The translations under genes were made by a program, and so were the position numbers. This document shows positions 8,582 through 17,340 of a stretch of 45,207 nucleotides of DNA, in pieces (within the stretch, counting starts at the first letter, position 1; every line of letters starts with the position of its first letter). The stretch is from a virus, in the IMG/VR virus record IMGVR_UViG_3300001680_000001, positions 1-45,207 of that record; one strand, written 5' to 3'. The notes beneath the pieces are model-generated. The model had not been told where the DNA came from. It did not search any database and saw only the letters and a program-made list of their open reading frames with translations.

Positions 8582-9697
8582 TTAGCTCCAAGTGCTCCAG
8601 CGAGAGTCGTTGTCGGAACCAGCAATACCCTGGTCTGACATCCGGCCTACACCGATGTTGAAGGAGTTAACGAGCCATGAAGTCTGGTTAAGCTCGCGGT
8701 ACGGAGTCCGTGCCTCAAGCGTGCGCATCTTCACGTTCGGGTTGTAGGTGAGGAAAATCCCACCGTCCAGCTCAAGAACATTCTTGACCGTCGCGTCCTC
8801 AAGATCACCGTCAAACTTGGCGGTGTTCTCACCCATACGGCGAGAATCCATCTTGGTTGCACCCATGTGGATACAAATAACGGTGTCGGCAGGCATCTGC
8901 GGATCCCAAGCCAGTTTCACACCATCAAAGGTGAGGCTCTTGAACCCGTAGTTGAGATCATCCTCAGACGTAGCCATGTGGTACGAAGAAGTCATCTCCA
9001 TCATGGCCCGGCGGAACATGTGAAAGACCGCCTTGGTGGTAACCAAGTCAGTCGGTACACTTTGCCCAACAGTACACGAGTCAATCAGAGTTTGAGCAGC
9101 AAGGATGCCGGCAGGAATGGTCGTGCCAGCAGCAATGTGTCCAAAGTTCTGAGTGAGGTTCACGAACTGGTTGCGGAACCAAGGCTTTGTGTTCTTATCC
9201 ACGTTACCAACGACTTGAACCTGCGCAGCAGGAGCAGCCTTCTCAAGAATCCGGCCAACCAAGCCGTCAGGCTGGAGTCCACCGGTTCCGTTAAGAACAG
9301 CGTTCGACAACATCCGACGCATACCCCAGGCAGCTTTAAGTGCCTCGAAGTCTGCATCTTGAAAGATGGTGCTTGGGTTGTTCTCGTGCTCCCACAGGTC
9401 AACCAGATTCAACGTGGTTGGCACAGCGAGGTAGCGGTTGCTAAAAGTGGCCAAAGCGAGTTGGTCACTGGAGCTATCGGGAAGGGTTGAACCTCTCCCA
9501 ATCCACTTACCAAGCGTAGGTACGGCTGGCATGAGGGGGATCTCAACATTATCGAAGCACTTAACAGCCCGCGCGTTGCGGGTCAGACGGTAATAAAACC
9601 AGTTCTGAACAAGCTGTTGAGGAATGATAGCTTTCGCACGATCCTCAATAGCTTGGATAAGTGCCCTTGTTTCGGTGTATTCAGAGCGAGCGCCCAT
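8582..9697 (-). CDS. Major capsid protein
   Basis: 371 residues, preceded by a strong AAAGGAAA ribosome site and placed directly after the scaffold gene. The order terminase-portal-scaffold-capsid identifies it. A helical N-terminus (EDRAKAIIPQQLVQNWF) leads into a mixed alpha/beta body. The typical length and the absence of enzyme motifs fit an HK97-fold coat protein. The Gly- and Asn-rich stretches about residues 135-200 could form surface loops. I see no maturation protease gene near it, so assembly probably relies on the separate scaffold, as in P22-type phages. Confidence 0.88.
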   Translation of the reverse strand: MGARSEYTETRALIQAIEDRAKAIIPQQLVQNWFYYRLTRNARAVKCFDNVEIPLMPAVPTLGKWIGRGSTLPDSSSDQLALATFSNRYLAVPTTLNLVDLWEHENNPSTIFQDADFEALKAAWGMRRMLSNAVLNGTGGLQPDGLVGRILEKAAPAAQVQVVGNVDKNTKPWFRNQFVNLTQNFGHIAAGTTIPAGILAAQTLIDSCTVGQSVPTDLVTTKAVFHMFRRAMMEMTSSYHMATSEDDLNYGFKSLTFDGVKLAWDPQMPADTVICIHMGATKMDSRRMGENTAKFDGDLEDATVKNVLELDGGIFLTYNPNVKMRTLEARTPYRELNQTSWLVNSFNIGVGRMSDQGIAGSDNDSRWSTWS

Positions 9698-9722
9698 TTT
9701 ACTTTTCCTTTAAAGGGTTTGT

Positions 9723-10463
9723 TTATCCATAACGGACATTCCCAGCTTTCATGTTTCCATAAATCTCTGGGAACTTCTGTTTCATTATTTCCTCTACCGT
9801 CAAGTTTGAATCCCTCTCGCCGGAGGTCTTCTTGTCGCTGGCTTCGGTCGCGTTCTGATTCTTCGCTTCGACGCGGGAGGATCCCGACGCTTTCCGTAAA
9901 GACTCTTCGTGCTGCCTTGCTTTCCACTCGCCAGTGTCAGCAAGTATTCTTTCAAAGTTGTATAACTTGTAGAGATCCATTGGCGTGATCTTGCCGTTCT
10001 GTAGAACATCACGCGAATAGTTGACAAACTTCTCAAGCTCGCCCTTGTCGGCAAAAGCAAATGAGTGTCCGTCGCCGACTGAAATCGGCTCCTTAAGCAT
10101 AGTCTCAAAGTTGTTTCGGAACTTGGACACAGACTCGTTGTTCTGCAACTGAGCAAGTCTGGCCTGCACCTGCTTCTCAACGTCACTGTCAGCCCCGGCT
10201 GGGCGCTGGTTGCTGGCCCCCGCCTTCTTATCCGCGCCGTCTATCATGGAACGAAGCTCACGGACGGCATTGAACGCGTCCTGCTTCTTATGCTGATCGT
10301 TGATGTGGTCGTAAAACTGACGGAAGTTATCCGGTAGGTCTGACCGGCTTCCGCCAGACTCCTTCCACGAGTCCATACTGAACTCAGGGGTTGCTGCCGG
10401 TGCTGCCTCCGTGGTTGCTGGGGCTGCTACTGGGGCTTCTGTAGTTGGTGCTTGCTCAGACAC
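9723..10463 (-). CDS. Capsid scaffolding protein
   Basis: A GTG at 10463 with AGGAGAAG upstream begins a highly charged, largely helical 246-residue protein. An Ala/Pro/Thr-rich disordered N-terminus (1-28) is followed by Lys/Glu/Gln-rich helices (about 45-190) and a polar, Ser/Lys-rich linker. The C-terminal 25 residues (TVEEIMKQKFPEIYGNMKAG) form a compact amphipathic end suitable for binding coat protein. It lies between portal/FmdB and the capsid gene, the usual place of podovirus scaffolds. It overlaps the upstream gene by 8 nt. Confidence 0.85.
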   Translation of the reverse strand: MSEQAPTTEAPVAAPATTEAAPAATPEFSMDSWKESGGSRSDLPDNFRQFYDHINDQHKKQDAFNAVRELRSMIDGADKKAGASNQRPAGADSDVEKQVQARLAQLQNNESVSKFRNNFETMLKEPISVGDGHSFAFADKGELEKFVNYSRDVLQNGKITPMDLYKLYNFERILADTGEWKARQHEESLRKASGSSRVEAKNQNATEASDKKTSGERDSNLTVEEIMKQKFPEIYGNMKAGNVRYG

Positions 10464-10887
10464 TTTCTTCTCCTAATGGTTTATCTTCCCAAGAGTCAGG
10501 TACTCCAATGTACTTGCACTCGGGTTGGTCAAACTTGTCAAAATCCTTGTAGTTGTCAACGTCTGCATCTGATGTATACATTGTCGGCCTATCTGCCTCT
10601 GGTGTAACAGCGTCAACTAATCCATGCTCTTTGTAGTATCGTTTTCTTTCGCCTGGGTTTTCAAACACAACCGGAGGTTCGCCGCGTTTGCTAAGAAACG
10701 GATTAACCATCGGGTAGTTTTCGTTCTCAGCCTTAAGGCTCCACGCTCTACCCGGTATCGAAAATATCTTACCAGCCTTCTCACCACATTCCTCGCAGTC
10801 CGTTGGGATTAGCCTGTTAGCTACCGGGCGAGACTCAACAGTAATGTGCAAACATGAACGGTCGCTGCACTGGTATTCATAGAACAT
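10456..10887 (-). CDS. FmdB-like zinc-ribbon protein in the head module (143 aa)
   Basis: The ATG at 10887 overlaps the portal stop (TGATG). The N-terminus FYEYQCSD with C7 and C12, then C31 and C34 (CEECG), matches the FmdB/CxxC regulatory zinc-ribbon pattern (MPxYEYxCxxC...CxxC), except that the first pair is spaced by four residues. The acidic C-terminal two thirds have no recognised domain. Function is unknown; such proteins are small metal-binding domains of uncertain role. Its position between portal and scaffold is conspicuous. A second FmdB-like gene lies at 34561-34758. Confidence 0.8.
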   Translation of the reverse strand: MFYEYQCSDRSCLHITVESRPVANRLIPTDCEECGEKAGKIFSIPGRAWSLKAENENYPMVNPFLSKRGEPPVVFENPGERKRYYKEHGLVDAVTPEADRPTMYTSDADVDNYKDFDKFDQPECKYIGVPDSWEDKPLGEESV

Positions 10888-12758
10888 CAACCACTCCTGG
10901 CCAGCCCAGATAGGGCGTTATCGGTTGTTGGTGCCTGTACAGATTGAGACTGATCGGTCGGCCCTCTGCCTGGATTCGGATTAGGGTTTACTGATTGTAA
11001 CCCAGGTTGACCCTGCATAGGTGATATATTCCCCATGTCTGGCATACCCATATCTGGGGTGGGTTGTTTAACTGAGTCGGGTGGCCAGCCGAAGACACGC
11101 GCAACCTCTGTGGCCACCTTGTTCCATTCGTAGTTGGCGGCAAGGTCTGGGTTCATCGAAACAGTACGAATAAACTGCATTAACATCATCTTATCTTCGG
11201 CCCCTGGGTCTGGACCCATATCCTTAACGTCGATGTTGTAAATCAATGAAGTTGTAAAGTCATGCTGCCCGTGGTCGAACGTTACAACCCTATGCCCGTA
11301 TTTGTATTGCTGTTTCTTTCCGTGAAAGATACCCAAAATAAACATCAACTTAGTGATTGATTCTTCTGCCGCCTCTGCGACAAGCTCGCGCATCCCGCCA
11401 ATAATCTGGTCAGTTGCCTCAACCAGAGCAGATGTTTGACGGGCGCTAATCTTCTTAACCGCCTGACCTTTGTCAATCTCTGATGTGGCTGTGCTCTGCT
11501 GTGCGATCTCACGCAAGAAGCGCACGTACTGTATTTTGTTCAGGTCGATACCTGGGCCGCGCTCAACCTTGATGCCGTCTACACGGTTGACCTTAATCAA
11601 GCCCCTGTATGATGGGTTTAGGAGCTTCTTCGCGTCGTCATCCTTCAGGTTCGCCGTCTGGTCCGCCAGGATCTTCGGATTTAGACTGTCCATCATGTCC
11701 TGGTCAATGGACTTCAGGGCGATGCTGTACATGTCCGATATAGGAACAATGTCGTCCACTACTGTGCGCTCTAAAAACTTACCCATCTTGGTCAGCTTGA
11801 CCGGAGTGTAGGGGGTCATCCCTCCCCACGGGTTCGGCATGTCCCGAATAACCTCGTCCTCATCTCCCAGAACCCAGCACGCAAACCAGTTGTTATACCG
11901 AGAGTCGAGACGGTCACGCTTAACCCAGCACTCGACTATTAGTACAATATCTTCCCCAAGGTATTGAAAGTCGAGGCCGGGAAACAAATGCCAATACTGA
12001 CGAGAGATGCCTGTGACCTTGGGTTCAGAGCCGCCAAGCGTCTTAAGCTCGTCAAGCGTTACGGGGCGAAGTCTCGCAACGTAGTCGGCATCAAGGTAGT
12101 TCTCTATGTTGGCGGGGGTGATAATGTGCTTTCCGTTTACGTGGGTAAGATACGGAAAGCCTATCCCGGCATCGTTGAAGACCGGACTCGGCTCCTTGTC
12201 TACCCCCGTAAGGAACGAATCAGGCCCAAACTCAAGCGGCGAAAGATTGTCCACCTTCTCTAAGTCAATGCCCTGGGAGGCTACGAGATTCGGATCTACC
12301 TCTTCCCACTGAGACTCAAGAGAGGATGGGTCAGTTACGTTACGGTTAATGCCTGCGTACTGATTCGGGTTCATGCCCCACGCCGCATACGGGTGTCCAA
12401 CTTCAAGCCAACCCATGCTGTACGTTGAGAACATTGTCGCCTGACGTAGCGCGTCCTTCATGCGCACAATGCGGGACATGTCGTTAACTACAATCTCAAG
12501 ATCATTCGCGCTCTTTGCAAACTGACTATCCGCAGCGCGCACCCGGATGGCCGGGTCTTTGTTTACAACGCGGTGGTAAATCACCTTCTCAAACTCACGT
12601 ACAAGGTTCCCCTTATACTCGGCTGGGTTCCCTAAGCGGTCCTCAGTCTCGTTGCGGACATACTTCTCGTTACGGGTCCATGTCTTATCTATGGCAGACA
12701 TTCTCCACTGGAGATCACGACGTACCCGCTGGTCCCACTTTTCAAAATCAAAAGCCAT
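10887..12758 (-). CDS. Portal protein
   Basis: The 623-residue product follows the large terminase by one base (TAGATG). The N-terminal helical region contains YKGNLVREFEKVIYHRVVNKDP. The central region includes DMYSIALKSIDQDMMDSLNPKIL and later ISARQTSALVEATDQIIGGMRELV (about residues 430-455), a portal-like crown/stem helix arrangement. The C-terminal tail is Pro/Gln/Asn/Met-rich and probably disordered. The portal is the dodecameric channel for DNA packaging at the capsid vertex. Assignment rests on position, length and general architecture. Confidence 0.9.
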   Translation of the reverse strand: MAFDFEKWDQRVRRDLQWRMSAIDKTWTRNEKYVRNETEDRLGNPAEYKGNLVREFEKVIYHRVVNKDPAIRVRAADSQFAKSANDLEIVVNDMSRIVRMKDALRQATMFSTYSMGWLEVGHPYAAWGMNPNQYAGINRNVTDPSSLESQWEEVDPNLVASQGIDLEKVDNLSPLEFGPDSFLTGVDKEPSPVFNDAGIGFPYLTHVNGKHIITPANIENYLDADYVARLRPVTLDELKTLGGSEPKVTGISRQYWHLFPGLDFQYLGEDIVLIVECWVKRDRLDSRYNNWFACWVLGDEDEVIRDMPNPWGGMTPYTPVKLTKMGKFLERTVVDDIVPISDMYSIALKSIDQDMMDSLNPKILADQTANLKDDDAKKLLNPSYRGLIKVNRVDGIKVERGPGIDLNKIQYVRFLREIAQQSTATSEIDKGQAVKKISARQTSALVEATDQIIGGMRELVAEAAEESITKLMFILGIFHGKKQQYKYGHRVVTFDHGQHDFTTSLIYNIDVKDMGPDPGAEDKMMLMQFIRTVSMNPDLAANYEWNKVATEVARVFGWPPDSVKQPTPDMGMPDMGNISPMQGQPGLQSVNPNPNPGRGPTDQSQSVQAPTTDNALSGLARSG

Positions 12759-14903
12759 CTACCAGACCTCAATACCGTTGTGGGAAAAAATAGACTCCAT
12801 TGAATCTGCCGGGGGAAGTGGGGGCTGTGGTTCAGGTATACTCTCAATCATACGCCCCGTCAACCCTACACGGCAGACCTCTGCGTGCCCTCTGGCAAAC
12901 AAACAATCGTCATGTCTACCAGACGACGGCTCCACCTTTCCGTTCGGTTTTCTAACTAACGACTTCATCTCATCAAACAAATGCTGGGAGCGCACCCGAG
13001 TTGGGTCATCTCTGATCGCTGCCCTGTGCATGTTTAAAAATGGGATGCGAGCGCCGGGGCCAATAATAGACCAAGCAAGGTCAGATACACGGCCCCGAGA
13101 ATCGTCACGGTAAAATACGTTTGGATAGCCTGTGGGTTCAAAAAAAGCCCAAACAGTAGCTCCATCTTTGTTCCTTTCACAGTTCACCCTCGCGTTGTTG
13201 TAAAACCTTCCAAGGAGGATGAGGTAATACGCCAACTCTTCCGGCGGTATCCTGTCACGAAACATAGCAACGTCACGACCGTACTCGTCTAAGACCCACA
13301 GCACCGAATAGTCTGCCTCTGACTTCGACCCGTTTAGTATGGTCTTACCCTCCGCTACGTCACCACCAATGAAATACCGCTCCCCCTCTTCGGGCATCTG
13401 CCACACACGAAGCTGGCCGTACTGCTCAGGGACTATCTTTGGCTCCATCCTCAACGCAGAGGTAAGCTGCAACGTTGTTATCGGCTGCCCAGTGTGCTCT
13501 ATCCTCCCGATGAAGCAAGGCTCCTGGCACTCGATCCTATTAAGAACACTGTGAGGGTAGTAGCCTATACCTATGCTTGCCCACGCATGGTCCGGGGTGG
13601 TTGGGTACTCCTGATCGAATACGACATTATCTCCACCAAACCCAGTAGGGGACGGTGCTTTAATCTTCATCCTGCGCCAGTAAATCTGGGCATACGACAA
13701 GTTATACTTGCGAGCAAACCCTTCCTCAGTCAGCGTGATCTCTCCCTCTCCGTCTGTCTCGCATACTTCAAGGTCGTTGTTGAGCCACTTGAACTTTCCT
13801 TTGTGGAACGCCCTGGCTGGTGGGACTTTGCTGTACTCCTCGGACACATACCAAGGCAGAAAAATAGGAACAACGCGAACATCGCTAAACTCATCCTGAG
13901 ACTCGTGAATCCGCACCCAGTCCGATTTGAAGTCATCGTACCCCTCCGCTGTAGACTCATCCACAACCAGCGTGTGACGGGTAACAGGTATCGTTGGCAT
14001 GATGGATGCCTTCACCTGCTGTGACCGGCCTACAGGCCACTTCGGGCGCTCAGACTGGTGTAGCCCCTGCAACATCTCCGATGTACCAGGGTTAGGACTC
14101 TCAGCCGACTCAAGCAATATCCGAGAACCGTTCGTAAGCTCCAGTACCTTTGATGCCCTACGCTTCAGGGTGGGCATACTGGGAAAACGCTCAGCGGCAG
14201 TCTCAATCCAACCAATAAGCATCTGCCGCTTCTCTTCCGAGTGCGCCCCCTTATCAATCATAAACATCGTGGTGTAGCCCTCAATCTGGTAGCAGAGCCA
14301 GAGGTTGAACACCAAGAACATTGTTGTCACGCCAAGCTGGCGAGACTTTAGAATCTGCAAACGAACAGGTACCTGCTTGTTGAAGAACAAATCAATCGCT
14401 ATCGAGATTACCTTCTTCTGTGCGCCCGTCAGTATAAACGGGCCGAAGCCGCCATTCTCACAGTGATCTCCCATGCCGGGCCGATACTTGATCCTGATCG
14501 CCTCTATGCAAAACAGCTCAAAGTCAGAAAGCAGGTCATCTACAGTTAGCTCTACCGCGCCGCCAGTTGGAGGTACACTAACGCAAACATCGACGCTATC
14601 AGCACCAACCACACCAACGCCTGGTCCTCTTCCTTCATCCCTGACCTCCGGTACAACGAAGCAATCATCGCGGCCCATCAATGAAATCTCAAGTGGCGAT
14701 GCGCCTACGGTTTGAACATACAACTCAAGTGCCCGCTGGTCAAGTTTGCGGAAACTTATGTCCTGTTCTGACATCTCAGCAAGTTCAACAAATGTGTCAA
14801 TCCACGCAGATAACTCTTCGTCGTGCGGGTACCCCAGGTACTTGGCCTTCTTCTTGACGTATGCCTCTACGTCTAAACACAGGTTTGGTTTACTATTCTT
14901 CAT
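12759..14903 (-). CDS. terL: Terminase large subunit
   Basis: The ATPase-nuclease that pumps DNA into the prohead. From the ATG at 14903 (714 aa) the Walker A-like loop LKSRQLGVTT lies near residues 182-191, the Walker B/DE region TLVVDES near 313-320, and the RNase H-like nuclease begins with GGDVAEG near 510. A final catalytic Asp pair is suggested by RHDDCLFA near residue 670. The first 130 residues are an extra N-terminal domain not essential to the core fold. The start overlaps the upstream gene by 11 nt. A TTG 42 nt upstream is possible but has no ribosome site. Confidence 0.96.
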   Translation of the reverse strand: MKNSKPNLCLDVEAYVKKKAKYLGYPHDEELSAWIDTFVELAEMSEQDISFRKLDQRALELYVQTVGASPLEISLMGRDDCFVVPEVRDEGRGPGVGVVGADSVDVCVSVPPTGGAVELTVDDLLSDFELFCIEAIRIKYRPGMGDHCENGGFGPFILTGAQKKVISIAIDLFFNKQVPVRLQILKSRQLGVTTMFLVFNLWLCYQIEGYTTMFMIDKGAHSEEKRQMLIGWIETAAERFPSMPTLKRRASKVLELTNGSRILLESAESPNPGTSEMLQGLHQSERPKWPVGRSQQVKASIMPTIPVTRHTLVVDESTAEGYDDFKSDWVRIHESQDEFSDVRVVPIFLPWYVSEEYSKVPPARAFHKGKFKWLNNDLEVCETDGEGEITLTEEGFARKYNLSYAQIYWRRMKIKAPSPTGFGGDNVVFDQEYPTTPDHAWASIGIGYYPHSVLNRIECQEPCFIGRIEHTGQPITTLQLTSALRMEPKIVPEQYGQLRVWQMPEEGERYFIGGDVAEGKTILNGSKSEADYSVLWVLDEYGRDVAMFRDRIPPEELAYYLILLGRFYNNARVNCERNKDGATVWAFFEPTGYPNVFYRDDSRGRVSDLAWSIIGPGARIPFLNMHRAAIRDDPTRVRSQHLFDEMKSLVRKPNGKVEPSSGRHDDCLFARGHAEVCRVGLTGRMIESIPEPQPPLPPADSMESIFSHNGIEVW

Positions 14904-15255
14904 TGGTTGGTAGTGGTTTACTGTCTGAAATAATACGTGTGTCAATGATTGTTGGCAATCTACGAGGCTTTCTTAGTAACTCGTTCGGGTCGCGAGACTT
15001 GCGTGGAAGCAACTGCTCCCCAGCGAGGCCAAGCTCACCACCGCTCAAAATGTCAAACGCGATCAAGCCGCGCATTAGATCCTCGGGCTTCCGTACCCGC
15101 TCTATCTTGGAGACATGGAGGTCGCCCCCCTTGTCCCTTGTCTCAACTATCCTTACCGTCTCCCCTCGAATAACATCTGCGATGCTTGACGTTATCATCT
15201 CGTCGTCTACGCCTATGTCGCGCAAACGCTCAAGGAGTTTCGTGGAACTTATCAA
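14893..15255 (-). CDS. Putative terminase small subunit (120 aa)
   Basis: This frame sits immediately before terL and overlaps it by 11 nt. A TTG at 15255 with AGAAGG about 6 nt upstream is the first usable start after an in-frame stop; an ATG at 15198 is an alternative. Residues 1-35 (LLERLRDIGVDDEMITSSIADVI) are helical and could be a DNA-binding or oligomerising segment; the remainder is charged. The small-terminase call is based on position and size only. Confidence 0.6.
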   Translation of the reverse strand: MISSTKLLERLRDIGVDDEMITSSIADVIRGETVRIVETRDKGGDLHVSKIERVRKPEDLMRGLIAFDILSGGELGLAGEQLLPRKSRDPNELLRKPRRLPTIIDTRIISDSKPLPTNEE

Positions 15256-15502
15256 GTTTGCCTTCTATTCTATCAAGTTTCTCACCAATCGAAGACAACT
15301 TCAACTCAGTGATCTCTTCTCTGGCAGCTATCTTGTCGTCTACAATGTCAGCTACCTCGGCAGAGGTCACACTTGGACCGCTGATATGACCAGATACCGT
15401 ACCGACACCACCAGCTAAAAGAGCGAAAATGACGCTTGTGGGTATTGATATAGAACTGCCCTTTGCGGCAGATACAACTTCGGTTACGGCTTCGGTCGGC
15501 AT
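15230..15502 (-). CDS. Holin-like membrane protein with C-terminal coiled coil (90 aa)
   Basis: One hydrophobic segment spans about residues 17-38 (IPTSVIFALLAGGVGTVSGHI), and the C-terminal 45 residues form a Lys/Glu heptad-rich helix (ELKLSSIGEKLDRIEGKLDKF). A single membrane helix with a long cytoplasmic or periplasmic coiled coil is seen in some phage holins and accessory lysis proteins. It starts in a TAATG overlap with a 57-aa gene and lies close to a YkuD-like protein, supporting a lysis role. The topology is not decided by the sequence. Confidence 0.6.
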   Translation of the reverse strand: MPTEAVTEVVSAAKGSSISIPTSVIFALLAGGVGTVSGHISGPSVTSAEVADIVDDKIAAREEITELKLSSIGEKLDRIEGKLDKFHETP

Positions 15503-15675
15503 TAATCGATCACGTCAATCGCAAGTTGCATAACAATCTGCATCGCACGCTTGGTGTATCCGCGAAGCTCCCGCTTTGTCATCGGCTTCTTGCGCTTCTT
15601 AGAAGCAATCAAGTCCTCGGCAAGCTCAAACAGTGCTTTTGCGAGGTCTGCAACCTCAGTTTTCTTGAGTCCCAT
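15502..15675 (-). CDS. Small basic protein (57 aa)
   Basis: ATG 15675 has AAGGGGAAG upstream, and the stop overlaps the next start (TAATG). The product is helical and amphipathic: an acidic leucine-rich N-terminal half (VADLAKALFELAEDLIAS), then a very basic KKRKKPMTKRELRGYTKR stretch and a hydrophobic C-terminal helix. No family recognised. It belongs to the run of small genes between the YkuD-like gene and terminase. Confidence 0.7.
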   Translation of the reverse strand: MGLKKTEVADLAKALFELAEDLIASKKRKKPMTKRELRGYTKRAMQIVMQLAIDVID

Positions 15676-15676
15676 C

Positions 15677-15772
15677 TTATTCTTCCCCTTCGGGCAGGCA
15701 CTTCTTACGCCTGCCTGGTAACTTGTTTATAATAGCAGTTGCGAGTTGCAAGAAGATTAAAAATAACTTCAT
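15677..15772 (-). CDS. Tiny membrane peptide (31 aa)
   Basis: TAGTAATG places the ATG at 15772 two bases after the stop of the 188-aa gene. The peptide has a hydrophobic N-terminal stretch (KLFLIFLQLATAII) followed by a positively charged segment (KLPGRRKK) and an acidic end. Its last codons carry the ribosome site of the next gene. A short membrane-inserted lysis or leader peptide is plausible. It could also be a translated spacer whose purpose is coupling. Confidence 0.5.
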   Translation of the reverse strand: MKLFLIFLQLATAIINKLPGRRKKCLPEGEE

Positions 15773-15774
15773 TA

Positions 15775-16341
15775 CTATACTTCTATAAGCGTATAAGTGA
15801 ACCTATGCCAGCCTCGCTCAGATACCTGCTTTCTGCATAAGTCCATAAAGCTCTGAAAATCCGATGAGTTAGCAAAAACCTGGCAGGCGGCGGACCACTT
15901 ATCCACAGATGTTGAATGTCCACCCGCTTTGTGGATATTTATACCGTATGTACCCCTATAAGTAACCGTGGTATCTGGATCGACAACGGCGTTCCTGTTT
16001 ATATCCCGATACACGTCCACGTTTTTACACTGGACCAGCGCCTCGTACTGGCCCCTGTGCATCCCTATTCTAAACGCAGACCTGTACTGCCCAGGCTTGA
16101 GGACTGCCGTACCAGCAACGTTCATCGGGTTCTCAAGGTAGTATCGGCCTGGGTCCGTGGTCGCGGCCCACGTCCGAGTCAGCCAGCCATCAGCGTCCTT
16201 GTAGGCTACGCAGAGCCTATCATCGAAAGTGTTGGGCACAGAGTCCTTAGACCGGATACCGATGATGTTCAGGTTGTACAGCCCATCCTCAAACACAGCG
16301 TAGCCAAGCTCCTTGACGCGCTCAAGGATGACGGGAATCAT
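15775..16341 (-). CDS. YkuD-like (L,D-transpeptidase-type) cell-wall protein, possible lysis factor
   Basis: 188 residues. The second half reads GINIHKAGG...KWSAACQV: H137 followed by S150 and C153, recalling the His...Ser-x-x-Cys active-site layout of YkuD-fold peptidoglycan enzymes, in which Cys is the nucleophile. The segment near residues 84-100 (GQYRSAFRIGMHRG) suits the substrate loop. No signal peptide or membrane segment is seen. Its start overlaps the upstream gene (ATGA), and small membrane genes follow. Whether it cleaves or modifies peptidoglycan cannot be told; the YkuD assignment is by motif only. Confidence 0.5.
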   Translation of the reverse strand: MIPVILERVKELGYAVFEDGLYNLNIIGIRSKDSVPNTFDDRLCVAYKDADGWLTRTWAATTDPGRYYLENPMNVAGTAVLKPGQYRSAFRIGMHRGQYEALVQCKNVDVYRDINRNAVVDPDTTVTYRGTYGINIHKAGGHSTSVDKWSAACQVFANSSDFQSFMDLCRKQVSERGWHRFTYTLIEV

Positions 16342-16538
16342 TGAACCCGCTGAGCCTCAATCCACTTAATGAGTACCTTCGCTTGCGTACCACTGGCGAC
16401 CGCCTCCGCCCACTTGCTCGCGGCCAGTCGAAGCTCGACGTTGATTGTCTCCACCTCGTCGGTGCCTGGCTCAGACGCCGAACCGCCCGAAACAAAGCAA
16501 ACTGTGATCGGGTCGTTTTGAATGTCGTCTTGCGTCAT
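16338..16538 (-). CDS. Hypothetical protein (66 aa)
   Basis: Linked by ATGA overlaps to the genes on both sides, which is good evidence that it is translated. The N-terminal half is acidic and polar; the C-terminal half is an Ala-rich helix (ELRLAASKWAEAVASGTQAKVLIKWIEA). No domain recognised. It might be a chaperone for the adjacent 267-aa protein, but nothing in the sequence proves this. Confidence 0.7.
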   Translation of the reverse strand: MTQDDIQNDPITVCFVSGGSASEPGTDEVETINVELRLAASKWAEAVASGTQAKVLIKWIEAQRVQ

Positions 16539-17338
16539 GGCGTCCAGTCCAGGGTTCCGCCGGTCACGGCATAAAAAATACGGAATCTGAGGGTTCTAAC
16601 TGTGCCCCAGGTTTGAGTCCGTCCACATGTGGCGAACCCGTAGACCGGCCCCGATCCGGGTAGCTTGTATGTCCCGAGCGGGTAGTTACCCATCCCCGTA
16701 TCACCGACCGGGCCGGTGGGGCTGGCCGGATCAAATCGATACGACAAAAGGCGATGCTGTCCGCCGTGATTAGCGTGACGCGGGCCATGTACGAATGTGC
16801 CGGCGGTGCTCCATGTCTGATTGACATTCCCTTGGTTGTCGTAGCTATTCTTTTTGAACCTGTAGATGGTTTGATAGTTACTACTGGACGACGAAGTCCA
16901 CCAGGAAGCTATGCCAATCGACGACGCCGAATCCAGCCCGGTGGTCACGCCCGACAAGCCAAAGCCAAAGTACGCGTTGCTCTGTTTATGGGTCGCACCA
17001 CCTACGCTTTCAATCAGAACGTCAACGCTAAACGGTTTGTCCCATGTCAGCGCGTCACCGTTCGCGTCCAGCAACGGCCGCGTATAGATCGCCCCGTTAT
17101 CTGGTTTTTTGCTCTCCGTGGTCCCGAGCGTACCGGACCCAAGCGAAGTCCAAGCCGTATCTGTGGCGTCTTCCGTGATGCTATCGGCTTGACTATGGGG
17201 ATCATCCGTATAGTCCGCACCAACCAGCAAAAATCGCCGCCAACCCTGCTCTACTGATGCCGCACCGCCTCCACCGCCACCCATGCCGGTGAAGTTTGTG
17301 GTTATCCCGTCACCCATGCCTGGTTTAGATAACGCCAT
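16535..17338 (-). CDS. Putative beta-jellyroll structural protein (267 aa)
   Basis: The ATG at 17338, two bases after the upstream stop, is preferred over a TTG at 17356 that would overlap it. A Gly-rich linker (residues about 15-30) leads into a domain with alternating aromatic strands (NAYFGFGLSG...SIGIASWW...NYQTIYRFKK) that looks like a lectin-like or SPRY-like jellyroll. A tail fibre, head fibre or adhesin is the likely role. No catalytic site is visible. It is placed early in the late operon, far from the main fibre cluster. Confidence 0.65.
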   Translation of the reverse strand: MALSKPGMGDGITTNFTGMGGGGGGAASVEQGWRRFLLVGADYTDDPHSQADSITEDATDTAWTSLGSGTLGTTESKKPDNGAIYTRPLLDANGDALTWDKPFSVDVLIESVGGATHKQSNAYFGFGLSGVTTGLDSASSIGIASWWTSSSSSNYQTIYRFKKNSYDNQGNVNQTWSTAGTFVHGPRHANHGGQHRLLSYRFDPASPTGPVGDTGMGNYPLGTYKLPGSGPVYGFATCGRTQTWGTVRTLRFRIFYAVTGGTLDWTP

Positions 17339-17340
17339 GC

